Source: Pseudomonas sp. G.S.17
GTDB lineage: Bacteria > Pseudomonadota > Gammaproteobacteria > Pseudomonadales > Pseudomonadaceae
Direction of reading: 5' to 3'
NCBI RefSeq assembly: GCF_038096165.1
Contig: NZ_CP151076.1
Location: forward strand, 5,453,501 to 5,517,500
DNA length: 64,000 bases
The notes under the pieces are model-generated. The model saw nothing but the letters and a program-made list of their open reading frames with translations, made no database searches and was not told the DNA's origin. Position numbers and translations under genes: made by a program. Positions 52,810 through 61,795 of the stretch are shown in pieces; position 1 is the stretch's first letter, and each line of letters begins with the position of its first letter.

Positions 52810-54342
52810 ATGAACAAGCTCGAAATAACTCCTGGGCAAATGACCTTACGGGAGTTGAGGAGTGTCTACGCCAGCCCTACAAAACTGACGCTTGCGAAGC
52901 ACGCTTCAGACGATATAGCGGCGAGTGTCCGCTGCGTCGAAAGCATCCTCAGCGAGGGGCGTACAGCTTACGGGATCAATACCGGTTTTGGATTACTCGC
53001 TTCTACGCGGATTGCCACTTCTGATCTGGAAAACCTTCAGCGTTCGCTGGTGCTCTCCCATGCTGCCGGGGTTGGAGAGGCGTTGGATGATGCTATGGTT
53101 CGACTGATCATGGTACTGAAGGTCAATAGCCTCGCGAGGGGATACTCGGGGATTCGCAAGATTGTCATTGATGCGATAGTTTCTTTGATTAACGCTGAGG
53201 TATACCCACACATCCCGGCGAAGGGCTCTGTGGGCGCCTCAGGCGACTTGGCACCGCTAGCGCACATGTCCCTGATTCTCATAGGTGAAGGCAAAGCCAG
53301 ATTCCAAGGGCGCTGGGTGTCTGCGGGTGAGGCGCTGCAACAGGCCGGAATTGAGTCTGTCACGCTTGCAGCAAAAGAAGGCCTGGCGCTTCTGAATGGC
53401 ACTCAAGTATCAACGGCATACGCGTTACGTGGACTGTTCGAAGCGGAAGATTTGTTCGCAGCAGCTACGGTATGTGGTGCCTTGAGTGTAGAGGCCCTGT
53501 TAGGTTCTCGTTCTCCGTTTGATGCACGTATCCATGCGGCACGAGGGCAGCTTGGACAGATCGCCGTGGCCAGCGCCTATCGTGAGCTGCTGACGCCTTC
53601 TACTGAAATCTCTGAGTCGCATGCTGAGTGCGGTAAGGTTCAAGATCCTTATTCACTGAGGTGCCAACCGCAGGTCATGGGAGCGTGTCTTACACAACTG
53701 CGCAACGCTTGCGACATCTTGGCAATTGAATCGAACGCCGTGTCAGACAACCCACTTGTCTTCGCAAACGAGGGAGATGTGATCTCAGGTGGGAATTTCC
53801 ACGCAGAGCCTGTCGCAATGGCAGCAGATAATATTGCGTTGGCAATCGCCGAAATGGGGGCTCTATCAGAAAGACGCACGTCCTTGATGATGGACAAACA
53901 CATGTCGCAGTTACCCTCATTTCTGGTTGCAAACGGGGGGGTAAACTCAGGCTTCATGATTGCCCAAGTTACCGCCGCCGCGTTGGCGAGTGACAACAAG
54001 GCGCTTGCCCACCCGCATAGTGTTGACAGCCTGCCGACTTCTGCTAACCAGGAGGATCATGTGTCGATGGCCCCCAACGCAGGGCGCCGGCTATGGGCGA
54101 TGGCTGAAAACACGCGCGGAGTTATCGCGATTGAATGGCTGGCTGCTTGCCAAGGGCTGGACCTTCGCGACGGGTTAAAAACGTCGCCAATGCTTGAGTG
54201 CGCTCGGACGATTTTGAGGGAGAAGGTTGCTTATTACGAAAAAGATCGTTTCTTCGCTCCGGATATTGAAGCCGTCACGATCTTACTCGCTGATAATGCC
54301 TTGCATAGTCTCGTGCCCCAGGAATTACTTTTGAATTTTTAG
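52810..54342 (+). CDS. hutH: Histidine ammonia-lyase
   Basis: 510 residues, GAGGAA site 6 bases before ATG. MIO-forming Ala-Ser-Gly in '[17 protein letters not shown]'; active-site Tyr in '[14 protein letters not shown]'; His in '[11 protein letters not shown]'; Asn in '[10 protein letters not shown]'; Arg in '[13 protein letters not shown]'; Glu in '[14 protein letters not shown]'. All residues expected for true HAL (histidine to urocanate + ammonia) are kept, and none of the changes typical for Tyr or Phe lyases is seen. No hutU, hutI or hutG lies here, so urocanate must feed a hut pathway elsewhere. Probably a second, operon-specific copy. Ergothionase is an alternative for HAL-like genes but less likely by these motifs. 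Confidence 0.92.
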   Translation: MNKLEITPGQMTLRELRSVYASPTKLTLAKHASDDIAASVRCVESILSEGRTAYGINTGFGLLASTRIATSDLENLQRSLVLSHAAGVGEALDDAMVRLIMVLKVNSLARGYSGIRKIVIDAIVSLINAEVYPHIPAKGSVGASGDLAPLAHMSLILIGEGKARFQGRWVSAGEALQQAGIESVTLAAKEGLALLNGTQVSTAYALRGLFEAEDLFAAATVCGALSVEALLGSRSPFDARIHAARGQLGQIAVASAYRELLTPSTEISESHAECGKVQDPYSLRCQPQVMGACLTQLRNACDILAIESNAVSDNPLVFANEGDVISGGNFHAEPVAMAADNIALAIAEMGALSERRTSLMMDKHMSQLPSFLVANGGVNSGFMIAQVTAAALASDNKALAHPHSVDSLPTSANQEDHVSMAPNAGRRLWAMAENTRGVIAIEWLAACQGLDLRDGLKTSPMLECARTILREKVAYYEKDRFFAPDIEAVTILLADNALHSLVPQELLLNF

Positions 54343-54437
54343 TTCTTCGGATTGATTTCTTCTCCTTCCTGTCGACTTGAGTGTGTGCTGAAATGACTCA
54401 GAGTCATACCTTTGGTAATTAAAAAAGGAATTAAAAT

Positions 54438-55319
54438 ATGCGCGTCTTTGCTCTGGTGTTTTTGTTGTTGATGTCGTTTTTTTCAATCGCGCAGGCTGCG
54501 ATGATCAAAGTGTCTAATGATCTGGATATTCACTATGAAAGCTCCGGACAGGGGGAGAACGTCATACTTCTTGTGCCAGGCTGGACCATGAGCACGGAAG
54601 TGTATGCACATCAGTTGGAGCATTTCAAAGACTCTAAAGATTATAAGTTAATAGTTATCGATCCCCGGAGTCAGGGCCTGTCGACCCATACAGTCGAAGG
54701 GAATTTCTATGAGCAGCACGGTCGTGATATTGCTGATTTTATGAAAGCCCTCGACTTACATAACGTTGTGTTGGGTGGCTGGTCCTACGGAGGCTTTGAT
54801 ATTTTAGCGTATGTGCATCAGTTTGGGACGGACAACCTCAAAGGATTTATTATGATGGATTCTGTACCCAAATGTCTTGGGGGCGATGATCCAAAGCACT
54901 CGAGTGACTGGTATTGGTTTACGTCTGATGGTTCGGACGGAGTACGGGAGCACTTCACACAAGGCGTATTGTTACGTCGTGAGCAGCTGAACGATGAGTT
55001 TGCACGTTACATGGTTGATAACCCACATCCAGAGTACATTAAGTGGATAACGCGGATTAGCAATCAGACGGGAGATGGTGTTGCTGCCTTGCTGAATGAG
55101 TCTGGCTCCTATCAAAACTACGAAACCGACCTCAAGGGGATGGAAGGAAAGGTACCTCTGTTTTATTACATGAGTCAAAAAAGTCAGCGTGTGGATGAGT
55201 GGAGTAAAATTAATACGCCGTCAGCAACGATAGTAAAGTTTGGGAAGCATCTGTCTTTTTGGGAGTATCCTGAACACTTCAACGACGCGCTGGATAAATT
55301 TCTAACTGACATTAAGTAA
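54438..55319 (+). CDS. Secreted alpha/beta hydrolase
   Basis: 293 residues. Signal peptide 'VFLLLMSFFSIAQAAM'. Fold motifs 'ILLVPGWTMSTEVYAHQLEHF', 'VIDPRSQGLS', nucleophile elbow 'LGGWSYGGFD' (Ser), and likely catalytic His in 'FGKHLSFWEYPEHF'. Lower GC than its neighbours (A/T-rich codons, AT-rich leader), a sign of separate origin. Close relatives act on esters or lactones; substrate unknown. IS66 debris begins directly after the stop. Confidence 0.85.
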   Translation: MRVFALVFLLLMSFFSIAQAAMIKVSNDLDIHYESSGQGENVILLVPGWTMSTEVYAHQLEHFKDSKDYKLIVIDPRSQGLSTHTVEGNFYEQHGRDIADFMKALDLHNVVLGGWSYGGFDILAYVHQFGTDNLKGFIMMDSVPKCLGGDDPKHSSDWYWFTSDGSDGVREHFTQGVLLRREQLNDEFARYMVDNPHPEYIKWITRISNQTGDGVAALLNESGSYQNYETDLKGMEGKVPLFYYMSQKSQRVDEWSKINTPSATIVKFGKHLSFWEYPEHFNDALDKFLTDIK

Positions 55320-55645
55320 TTGATATCTGTGCTAAGGGCGGGAGTAAGCGCGCCTTTGCAGTCCAACGCAGCCTTACGGCTTTGGAGTAGAACAGATAAG
55401 CACAGTGCGGCTGCGCCGCACCGAACACGGCGACCACACGTGCCAGAGCGGTGTCAGTGCCGGCGCGCATGTCCATGGGCTCGGTGGCGAGCCAGATGGA
55501 GTCGATGCGGATCATCGTGTCAGACCGCGAACAAACCGGGCACATCCCGCAGGGTCAGCAGCGGGCCACGTCACCGTCAAGGCCCCTTGCTCGTACGGGA
55601 TCTCGATGCTGACCGATGTATCAGCCGCTTCCTGAGCCTTGGGGG
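55320..55645 (-). mobile_element. IS66 tnpA 3' / tnpB 5' fragment
   Basis: On the minus strand the end of TnpA ('VSIEIPYEQGALTVTWPAAD', 'AGCARFVRGL') is followed by the TnpB start at 55515 ('IRIDSIWLATEPMDMRAGTD') up to 'CAYLF', where homology breaks at 'CTTATCTGTTC'. The break is at the same tnpB position where the two scars at 24671 and 37661 begin. Confidence 0.83.
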
Positions 55646-55920
55646 CTAGGTGTAAGGGCACAAAGGCGGGCAAATTGGCGAGCGCATTATTACGCTTGGG
55701 TGGCAGCCATCTACGGTGTTATCGCCAGCACAGAATGGACCTAGTTACCGAGACTTCATTGACCCAGGCTCCTACCTTGTGAAGCATTACCTGTGTTAGC
55801 TATTCACCGTTTGATGTTGGGTCAGCGTGGCATCGGCAACTGGGTCAATTCGGCGTCAGGCCCAACATATGGCGCTTCACCTGGTCATGTTCCGCCCATG
55901 GTCTCGACGCTATCTAATTC
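55646..55920. other. Gap with IS-end-like fragments
   Basis: 55815-55855 contains 'GTTGGGTCAGCGTGGCATCGG' and 'CTGGGTCAATTCGGCGTC', echoing the IS ends at 38868 and 59880. No gene seen. Confidence 0.4.
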
Positions 55921-56544
55921 TCAGCGAACCTCGATCAGCAGCTCCAAAAATGCGCGCACGGCAGGATTGGTGCGTCGACTCTCAGGCCAAACAGCAGTGA
56001 TGTTGTTTCGGGTCGCTGCGAACTCGGATAAAACCGGAACTAGCTCCTGCCGACTCAGCCTGGAAGCCACCATGAAACTTGCCGCCATCCCTATGCCAGC
56101 GCCTGCGACCATAGCCGCAAGCACAGCTTCACTTGCATCAACGATGACAGGCGATGACGGAAGTATCTCGACCTCCTTGTCTGAGATCCGAAACGGCCAT
56201 CGTAAAGCTTGACCGGAACTTTGATAACGAAGATTGACCGTCTCATGCGCCACTAGCTCATCGGGATGCCGAGGTGTTCCGTACCTGGCCAGATAATCTG
56301 GCGAAGCGTAACAACAGAGTGTGTACGACAATAATCTGCGAGAAAGGAGAGACGAGTCCGCAAGCTCACCGATCCGTATCGCCAGATCGATTCCGTCCTC
56401 AATCAGGTTCACGTGTTGGTCGCTCAAGCGCAGGTCTATCAGCACCTTTGGGTATCGTCGACGAAACGCTGTGATGGCGGGCGCGAGCACGTGCAGCCCG
56501 ATGGGAAGTGACGCCGCTACCCGCCCTATTATCAACGCTCTCAT
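55921..56544 (-). pseudogene. LysR regulator lacking its DNA-binding domain
   Basis: 207 residues, all from the effector-binding domain: '[21 protein letters not shown]', '[22 protein letters not shown]', '[21 protein letters not shown]', '[14 protein letters not shown]'. The ~85 N-terminal residues with the HTH are missing; the DNA upstream goes straight into the divergent oxidoreductase gene at 56590. The ATG at 56544 is not a family start. It once probably regulated that gene. Confidence 0.85.
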
Positions 56545-56589
56545 CAGCGTTTAGGCTGAGTCATACCCATCGAAACGAACGAGGTTGTG

Positions 56590-57609
56590 ATGAGCGAAAC
56601 GATGAAGGCGGTGCGATTACATAATTTTGGCGGCCCTGAAGTCTTGCATTACGAAGATGCACCCAGGCCTGTCGCGCTTCCTGGAGAAGTGCTTGTCCGA
56701 GTGCACGCAGCGAGCCTCAACCCGCCTGACCTCTATCTGCGGGACGGCTATCGGGCCCTGCCCCCTGAATGGCGGCCCGACGCAAATTTCCCGCTGATTC
56801 GGGGCACCGATGTATCTGGAGAGGTGGTAGCAGTTGGCGACGAGGCCTCAAAATTCGATGTCGGCGAGGATGTTTTTGCGATGGTGCGTTTCCCGGATGA
56901 TCTGATGACGGGCAGCGGCGCCTATGCTCAGTACATACGCGTCAATGAGACCGAGTTGGCTTTGAAGCCCAAGCGTATAGATCACGTCAAGGCAGCAGGC
57001 GCGCCCATGTCGCTCCTGACTGCCTGGCAGTTTCTGGTCGAGGTTGGCCATGACGCCCCTAACCCGTTCCAGGCCGTTCAGCATGCCCCCATTCCGCTTG
57101 AAGGCAGGACAGTCTTGGTAAACGGGGCTGGAGGCGGTGTGGGGCATCTGATGGTTCAAGTTGCCAAATGGAAAGGTGCACGCGTCATTGCGGTGGCCTC
57201 TGGCAAGCATGAAAAGCTGCTTCGCGATTTAGGCGCTGAGGACTTTATCGACCATACCAAGACAGCCGCTGAAGCGGTCGCCAAGAATGTGGACCTGGTC
57301 GTTGACGCAGTCGGTGGCCCACATATGGAACGCTTCCTGGGCGTCATCAAACCCGGGGGTGCCCTCTTTTTGGTCAACCCCCTTGGTTTCGGTGGGCACG
57401 AAAACGCGGATAAATTGGGAATCACCGTTTCTTCTACGCAGGTGCGCTCCAGTGGTACGCAACTGGAGCAAGCCGGCAAGCTGCTCAACGACGGCACTAT
57501 CCGCGTGGTGATCGACAGCACATTCCCGCTGGCCCAGGCAGCAGACGCGCACCACCGCGCGTCACAGGGAAGCATCCAGGGAAAGATCGTGCTAGTCGTC
57601 AGTGATTGA
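56590..57609 (+). CDS. NADP-dependent quinone oxidoreductase-like protein (MDR family)
   Basis: 339 residues from the ATG at 56590 (GAGG before it; a GTG one codon earlier is possible). GroES-like N-domain ('HAASLNPPDLYLRDG', 'RGTDVSGEVVAVGDEASKF'), Rossmann site 'LVNGAGGGVGHLMVQVAKWKGARVI'; no zinc-binding Cys cluster, so it is the zeta-crystallin/quinone reductase type that reduces quinones or enones with NADPH. Divergent from the LysR remnant. Confidence 0.9.
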   Translation: MSETMKAVRLHNFGGPEVLHYEDAPRPVALPGEVLVRVHAASLNPPDLYLRDGYRALPPEWRPDANFPLIRGTDVSGEVVAVGDEASKFDVGEDVFAMVRFPDDLMTGSGAYAQYIRVNETELALKPKRIDHVKAAGAPMSLLTAWQFLVEVGHDAPNPFQAVQHAPIPLEGRTVLVNGAGGGVGHLMVQVAKWKGARVIAVASGKHEKLLRDLGAEDFIDHTKTAAEAVAKNVDLVVDAVGGPHMERFLGVIKPGGALFLVNPLGFGGHENADKLGITVSSTQVRSSGTQLEQAGKLLNDGTIRVVIDSTFPLAQAADAHHRASQGSIQGKIVLVVSD

Positions 57610-57688
57610 TACCGCCTACGCGAACTGACAGGACCAAGCTGCGGCTGACTTGGACCCGCCACTCGATGACGAACGCGGCCAAGAACGC

Positions 57689-57805
57689 TTAACTTGATCC
57701 AGGCGGAATACCATTCTTGTTGAAGTCCTTGAGTCGTTCCTTTTCCTCCTCGGTGGAGTGAGCCGGAACATCTTCCCTGGGAACTTGTTTCTTCTCTTCT
57801 GCCAT
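57689..57805 (-). CDS. Small hydrophilic protein, 38 residues
   Basis: ATG at 57805 with AGAGGACA upstream; encodes a Lys/Glu-rich peptide starting 'MAEEKKQVPREDVPAHSTEE' and ending 'DFNKNGIPPGSS'. Clean start, ribosome site and balanced codons support a gene. I believe similar small proteins with the '(N/S)GIPPGS' ending occur in Pseudomonas, but the function is unknown. It lies between convergent-side neighbours and is probably transcribed alone. Confidence 0.6.
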   Translation of the reverse strand: MAEEKKQVPREDVPAHSTEEEKERLKDFNKNGIPPGSS

Positions 57806-57915
57806 GACGGTGTCCTCTGACGTGATACAGGTTGGGCACCATCCAGGCTCGGCGGTTCAAAGCGAATCCATCGGACGGATGTCGAGAGCGGACCCCGTCC
57901 GTCGTGGATCGAACC

Positions 57916-58860
57916 TCAGGCTCCCCGCATCTCGTTGAAGAATTCGATTAACTCCGCCGCCACGCGATTCGCAGCCTCCTCTGGTAGATAATGCCCAGCG
58001 TTGCTGATGACATGCCCCTTCACGTCGATTGCCAGGGCCCGGAGTGCGTTCACCATATTGTCACCGACGCCGCGCTCGGCACCCAACGCGAGTATCGGGA
58101 TCTCGAGAGGCACTTCTGCGCGCTTGCGGTTTGCAGCGATTCCGGCAGACGAAAATGCGGCCTGGTAGTAACTCGTCGCTGCACGCAACGCACCTGGCGC
58201 GGCAAGCTGTCGTGCATAGACGGCGATGTCTTCTGGTGCGATAACCCATGACTGAAGGGATTTTGCTCGAAATAACCAAGTCAAAAAAGCCTCCTCGCGC
58301 CCCGAGATCAGCAGCTGTGGCAGCTCATCCAATTGGTTAAACGCAAAATGCCAGCTGCGCAGATTAGCTTCGGCGACCGGCAGATCCGTACGTGGTGCAG
58401 AAAGCCCCGGCACCAGAGCATCGAGCAACGCGATGCGACGAATGTTCGAACGCCAATCCGCTGCCAGCGCATAGGTGATCCACACGCCGACATCATGTGC
58501 CGCGACATCGATTGGCCCGTTATCGAACAGGCCCAGTTTGTCTGCAAAGGCGTGAATTTCCGCTGCGACCGTGCCCGCGTCATAGCTACCGATAGGCGCG
58601 TCACTTTCACCCATACCTCGAGGATCAACGGCGATGACTCGCCGGCCACTGTTCGCGAGCTCATGCATCACATAACGCCAGGCATACCAACTCTGAGGCC
58701 AGCCGGGTATAAGCAGGATTGGAGCGCCCTCTCCCCCCTCCACATAGTGAAGGTTCACGTCACCCACCTGCGTGCTGCCATGATGAAACGTGCCCCAGAA
58801 ATCGGTGCGCGCAAAGAAGTCCGCACCTACGTACTCAGGTTGTTCAGAATTAGTTGTCAT
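57916..58860 (-). CDS. Alpha/beta hydrolase, epoxide hydrolase-like
   Basis: 314 residues. 'LLIPGWPQSWYAWRYVMHEL', 'VIAVDPRGMGESD', nucleophile elbow 'DVAAHDVGVWITYALA' with Asp instead of Ser (epoxide hydrolase/dehalogenase type), and the His in 'ISNAGHYLPEEAANR'. It starts 52 bases after the TetR gene on the same strand with CTGGAGG upstream; the TetR protein likely controls the pair. Substrate unknown. Confidence 0.9.
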   Translation of the reverse strand: MTTNSEQPEYVGADFFARTDFWGTFHHGSTQVGDVNLHYVEGGEGAPILLIPGWPQSWYAWRYVMHELANSGRRVIAVDPRGMGESDAPIGSYDAGTVAAEIHAFADKLGLFDNGPIDVAAHDVGVWITYALAADWRSNIRRIALLDALVPGLSAPRTDLPVAEANLRSWHFAFNQLDELPQLLISGREEAFLTWLFRAKSLQSWVIAPEDIAVYARQLAAPGALRAATSYYQAAFSSAGIAANRKRAEVPLEIPILALGAERGVGDNMVNALRALAIDVKGHVISNAGHYLPEEAANRVAAELIEFFNEMRGA

Positions 58861-58912
58861 CGTTGCCTCCAGACAATATGGGAATGTTCATTTCCTAATT
58901 GAGAAAATTTTT

Positions 58913-59524
58913 TTAATCGAGCAGTCGCAGCATTTCAAGAATCAGGCCCTGCATATCTTTCGCCGTCGAACCGGTTTTGCCCAAGACTCGCATTCCTTGC
59001 TGGAGAGTGAGCAGAAGCCTGGCAGTCACCGCTGCATCCAGTTCTCGACGAACCGAACCATCCGCTTGGCCTACCTCAAGCAATAGGCGCAACTGTGTCT
59101 CTCGTTTCTTCTGTTGGGCCGCGATGCGTTTCGCAATCTCAGGGTCTGAAATCGATAGCTCGACCGCGCTCTCGACCACCAAGCATCCAGTGCGCCCAAC
59201 AGCCCCGCTGCTGAGCTGCGCATACATGGCCAGCAGGGCACTGATCTTGTCGCGCCCGGAGCGCTTGGCGGCAAGGCAGGAACGGATCGCTTCCGCTCGT
59301 ACTTCCATATAACGGTCGAGCGCCGCGAGAAACAGCCCGCGCTTGTCACCCCAGGCTTTGTAGATGCTTCCCGAGGTCAATTCCAGAGAAGCATGCAGAT
59401 CCGAGATCGAGGTGCCGTGATAGCCGTGCTCACTGAAGCGAGCGATAGCCTTGTCGAGCGCGGCATCACTGTCGAACTCGCGAGGGCGGCCTGGGCGGCC
59501 TGAGGTGTGGGATGTGTTCGTCAT
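58913..59524 (-). CDS. TetR family transcriptional regulator
   Basis: 203 residues. HTH at ~20-65: 'ALDKAIARFSEHGYHGTSISDLHASLELTSGSIYKAWGDKRGLFLAAL', which is split here only for description; ligand domain with 'GCLVVESAVELS' as in YxaF/LmrA-like members. Upstream gene of the hydrolase pair, probably a ligand-relieved repressor of both. Confidence 0.9.
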   Translation of the reverse strand: MTNTSHTSGRPGRPREFDSDAALDKAIARFSEHGYHGTSISDLHASLELTSGSIYKAWGDKRGLFLAALDRYMEVRAEAIRSCLAAKRSGRDKISALLAMYAQLSSGAVGRTGCLVVESAVELSISDPEIAKRIAAQQKKRETQLRLLLEVGQADGSVRRELDAAVTARLLLTLQQGMRVLGKTGSTAKDMQGLILEMLRLLD

Positions 59525-59679
59525 GAGCTCAATATAGGGAACGATCGTTTCCGAATCAAGCCACCGACATGGTTACCCGACAAAACGCCAACTAGAATGG
59601 GTGGCTGGCAATGAGTCCGGCCCGGCGCTCTATCACATAAGGTGTTTGGCCCAAGAGCCTCAATAACAAGAACCTCAAT

Positions 59680-59711
59680 AAAAAGCGGTCATCCGGAGAT
59701 GACCGCTTTTT
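59680..59711. terminator. Strong bidirectional terminator without an obvious gene
   Basis: AAAAAGCGGTCATC - CGGA - GATGACCGCTTTTT, a 14-bp perfect stem with A- and T-runs. No gene ends within 150 bases on the plus strand side; it may be left over from a gene removed by the adjacent IS-derived DNA. Confidence 0.85.
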
Positions 59712-59757
59712 GGAAAACCTGACAACGGTCCCTAATCGCTATCAACGCTTGTCTACA

Positions 59758-59907
59758 TGTAGGCGCTGATGCCGTTTTGACCCCAGGCTGCTGATTTTGA
59801 GTAACCTATACGCTGCATCCGAAATCCCGCACAGATACTTCATCCGCGATGTTTTTGGGTAGGTCAATGAATTCCAGCAGTGGGTCAATTTCGCTTCAGC
59901 GGTTACA
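59758..59907. repeat. MITE-like derivative of an IS21-type element
   Basis: TGTAGGCGCTGATGCCGTTTTGACCC at the left and GTGGGTCAATTTCGCTTCAGCGGTTACA at the right are inverted relatives of each other, separated by ~95 bases without coding capacity. Both ends in correct orientation with the inside deleted is the structure of a mini-element. Confidence 0.5.
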
Positions 59908-60138
59908 CAGAATAGGCAGAAGCGAGTGCGTCAGGCAATGGCTGTCCGAGGGGATGCGTGCGCAAATCTGACTCAGGCTTTTCGCTATATGCCACTTCAC
60001 CTACCCAGAAGTGCCGCTCATAATAATGACCGGCGAACACACCACACGCCTCGCGAGCTTGAAATCAGCGGACTGGGAAAGCCCGCGATAATGGCGAGCA
60101 CTCGAAGGAAGCGCTTCGCTCCCCCGCTCCGAGGACAA

Positions 60139-60216
60139 AATAAATTACCCTTAGTGGATTTTTGGAAAGAATTCAATTACCCCTAACTAGTCAAAGAGGG
60201 ACAGATTAAATTGCCC
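60139..60216. repeat. AATTRCCCTTA repeats at the island/backbone junction
   Basis: ATAAATTACCCTTAG (60143-60157), TTCAATTACCCCTAAC (60173-60188) and ATTAAATTGCCCTTAACC (60206-60223) are near copies; 'GCAATTACCCTTA' also occurs at the IS66 left end (32914-32926). They abut the stop codon of the MFS gene. 59908-60138 holds nothing I recognise. Confidence 0.45.
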
Positions 60217-61617
60217 TTAACCATAGGCTTCGCACGTTTCGGTCGATGGATTGACCATCCGTTCCAGAGACGCGCGATCCAATAGTGCTGTGTCTAATTT
60301 GATATAGATGGCTGCCTCTTCAGCAACCACCACTGCATCCGTTACACCTGCTACAGCCATCAACCGCGCTGCCAGGCCTGCGTCACGCTGCGCTTGCGGC
60401 GACAACGGCAAGCGTAGACTCGTGACGTAAGGCGGTTCGCGCATGGTGACTGCGACGGCAAGCCAGATCGCAGCCATGGCCGCTCCGCCGAGGAAAACCA
60501 CATCGAGCCCGCCATGCTGGAACAACCAGCCGCCGAGTATCCCACCTGCGGCCGAACCAAGGAACTGGCTGGTGGAATAAACTCCCATCGCCGTGCCTTT
60601 TCCGCCAGCCGGTGAAACCTTGCTGATCAGTGACGGAAGTGAAGCTTCCAGCAGATTGAACGCGATGAAGAATACCACTGTCCCGATGACCAGCGCTCGC
60701 AAGCTATCGCCATACGCCCAGAAGAATAGCTCAGTGAGCATCAGCACGCCCACGGCACCAATCAGCACGCGCTTCATCTGACGCTTTTTCTCACCATAAA
60801 TGATGAAGGGAATCATTGCGAAAAATGAGATCAGCAGCGCCGTAAGGTAGACCCACCAGTGCTGTTCCTTGGGCAAACCGGCTTTGGTGACCAGCGCCAA
60901 AGGCAGGGCTACGAAGCTTGACATGAGCATCGCGTGCAACACGAAGATACCTAAATCCAGGCGCAGCAGGTCTGAGTTGCGTAACGTCGGCCCCAACGCC
61001 TGGCGTGCGACACCTGATTCGCGGTGCTGCAAGGTGCCGGTCTTTTTCGGCACCACGAACACGACGATCAAGATTCCGAGCAAGGCCATCCCGCCAGTGG
61101 CGAGAAACAGTCCGGACAAACCGAATGCGCGGGTCAGCAACGGGCCGACCACCATCGCCACCGCAAACGACAGGCCAATGGTCATGCCAATCATGGCCAT
61201 GGCCTTGGTGCGATGCTGTTCCCGGGTCAGATCTGACAGCAAGGCCATCACCGCAGCCGAAATTGCGCCAGCGCCTTGCAGGATGCGTCCAGCGATAATT
61301 CCCCAGATCGAGTCGGCGTTGGCCGCGAGCACGCTGCCCAGGGCAAAAATAATCAGCCCGAAATAAATCACCGGGCGCCGGCCGATCCGGTCGGAAAGAA
61401 CGCCGAACGGAATCTGCAACACCGCCTGGGTCAGGCCGTACGCGCCGATGGCCAGGCCGATCAGCGCCGGACTGGCACCCGCCATGTCCATGCCGTAGGT
61501 AGCCAGGACCGGCAAAACCATGAACATGCCAAGCATGCGAAACGCAAACACCAGGGCCAGACCACCTGCTGCGCGGGTCTCGCCGCCACTCATTCGCTCG
61601 CTGTGGGGATCGTGCAT
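60217..61617 (-). CDS. MFS transporter (backbone gene next to uvrA)
   Basis: 466 residues, 12 helices ('FAFRMLGMFMVLPVLATYGMDMAG', 'PFGVLSDRIGRRPVIYFGL' with the MFS loop motif) and a C-terminal soluble extension of ~60 residues ('VTDAVVVAEEAAIYIKLDTALLD'), a hallmark of the Pseudomonas transporter that lies between ssb and uvrA. Possible drug or metabolite exporter. Divergent from uvrA with 178 bases between. The last residues 'CEAYG' may be altered by the repeat DNA at the stop; the expected ssb gene does not follow. Confidence 0.9.
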   Translation of the reverse strand: MHDPHSERMSGGETRAAGGLALVFAFRMLGMFMVLPVLATYGMDMAGASPALIGLAIGAYGLTQAVLQIPFGVLSDRIGRRPVIYFGLIIFALGSVLAANADSIWGIIAGRILQGAGAISAAVMALLSDLTREQHRTKAMAMIGMTIGLSFAVAMVVGPLLTRAFGLSGLFLATGGMALLGILIVVFVVPKKTGTLQHRESGVARQALGPTLRNSDLLRLDLGIFVLHAMLMSSFVALPLALVTKAGLPKEQHWWVYLTALLISFFAMIPFIIYGEKKRQMKRVLIGAVGVLMLTELFFWAYGDSLRALVIGTVVFFIAFNLLEASLPSLISKVSPAGGKGTAMGVYSTSQFLGSAAGGILGGWLFQHGGLDVVFLGGAAMAAIWLAVAVTMREPPYVTSLRLPLSPQAQRDAGLAARLMAVAGVTDAVVVAEEAAIYIKLDTALLDRASLERMVNPSTETCEAYG

Positions 61618-61795
61618 GGAAAAACCTCATGTGAACCGGCGGCGATTCTACCAGTCCCATCGATTGACGGGGTATATCGCGACGCTTTGCCGCGCATAGA
61701 TGACATGGTCTTCATGTTACGCCGCGATAGTGTGCATCCATCCAGTATTTGACCGTATACTCCCATGTTTTCGACGCCCGCCGAGCGAGGCCACT

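Noticed and set aside
61740..61795. LexA box upstream of uvrA
   Set aside because: No CTGT-N8-ACAG match; 'CCGTATACTCCC' is too far from the consensus.
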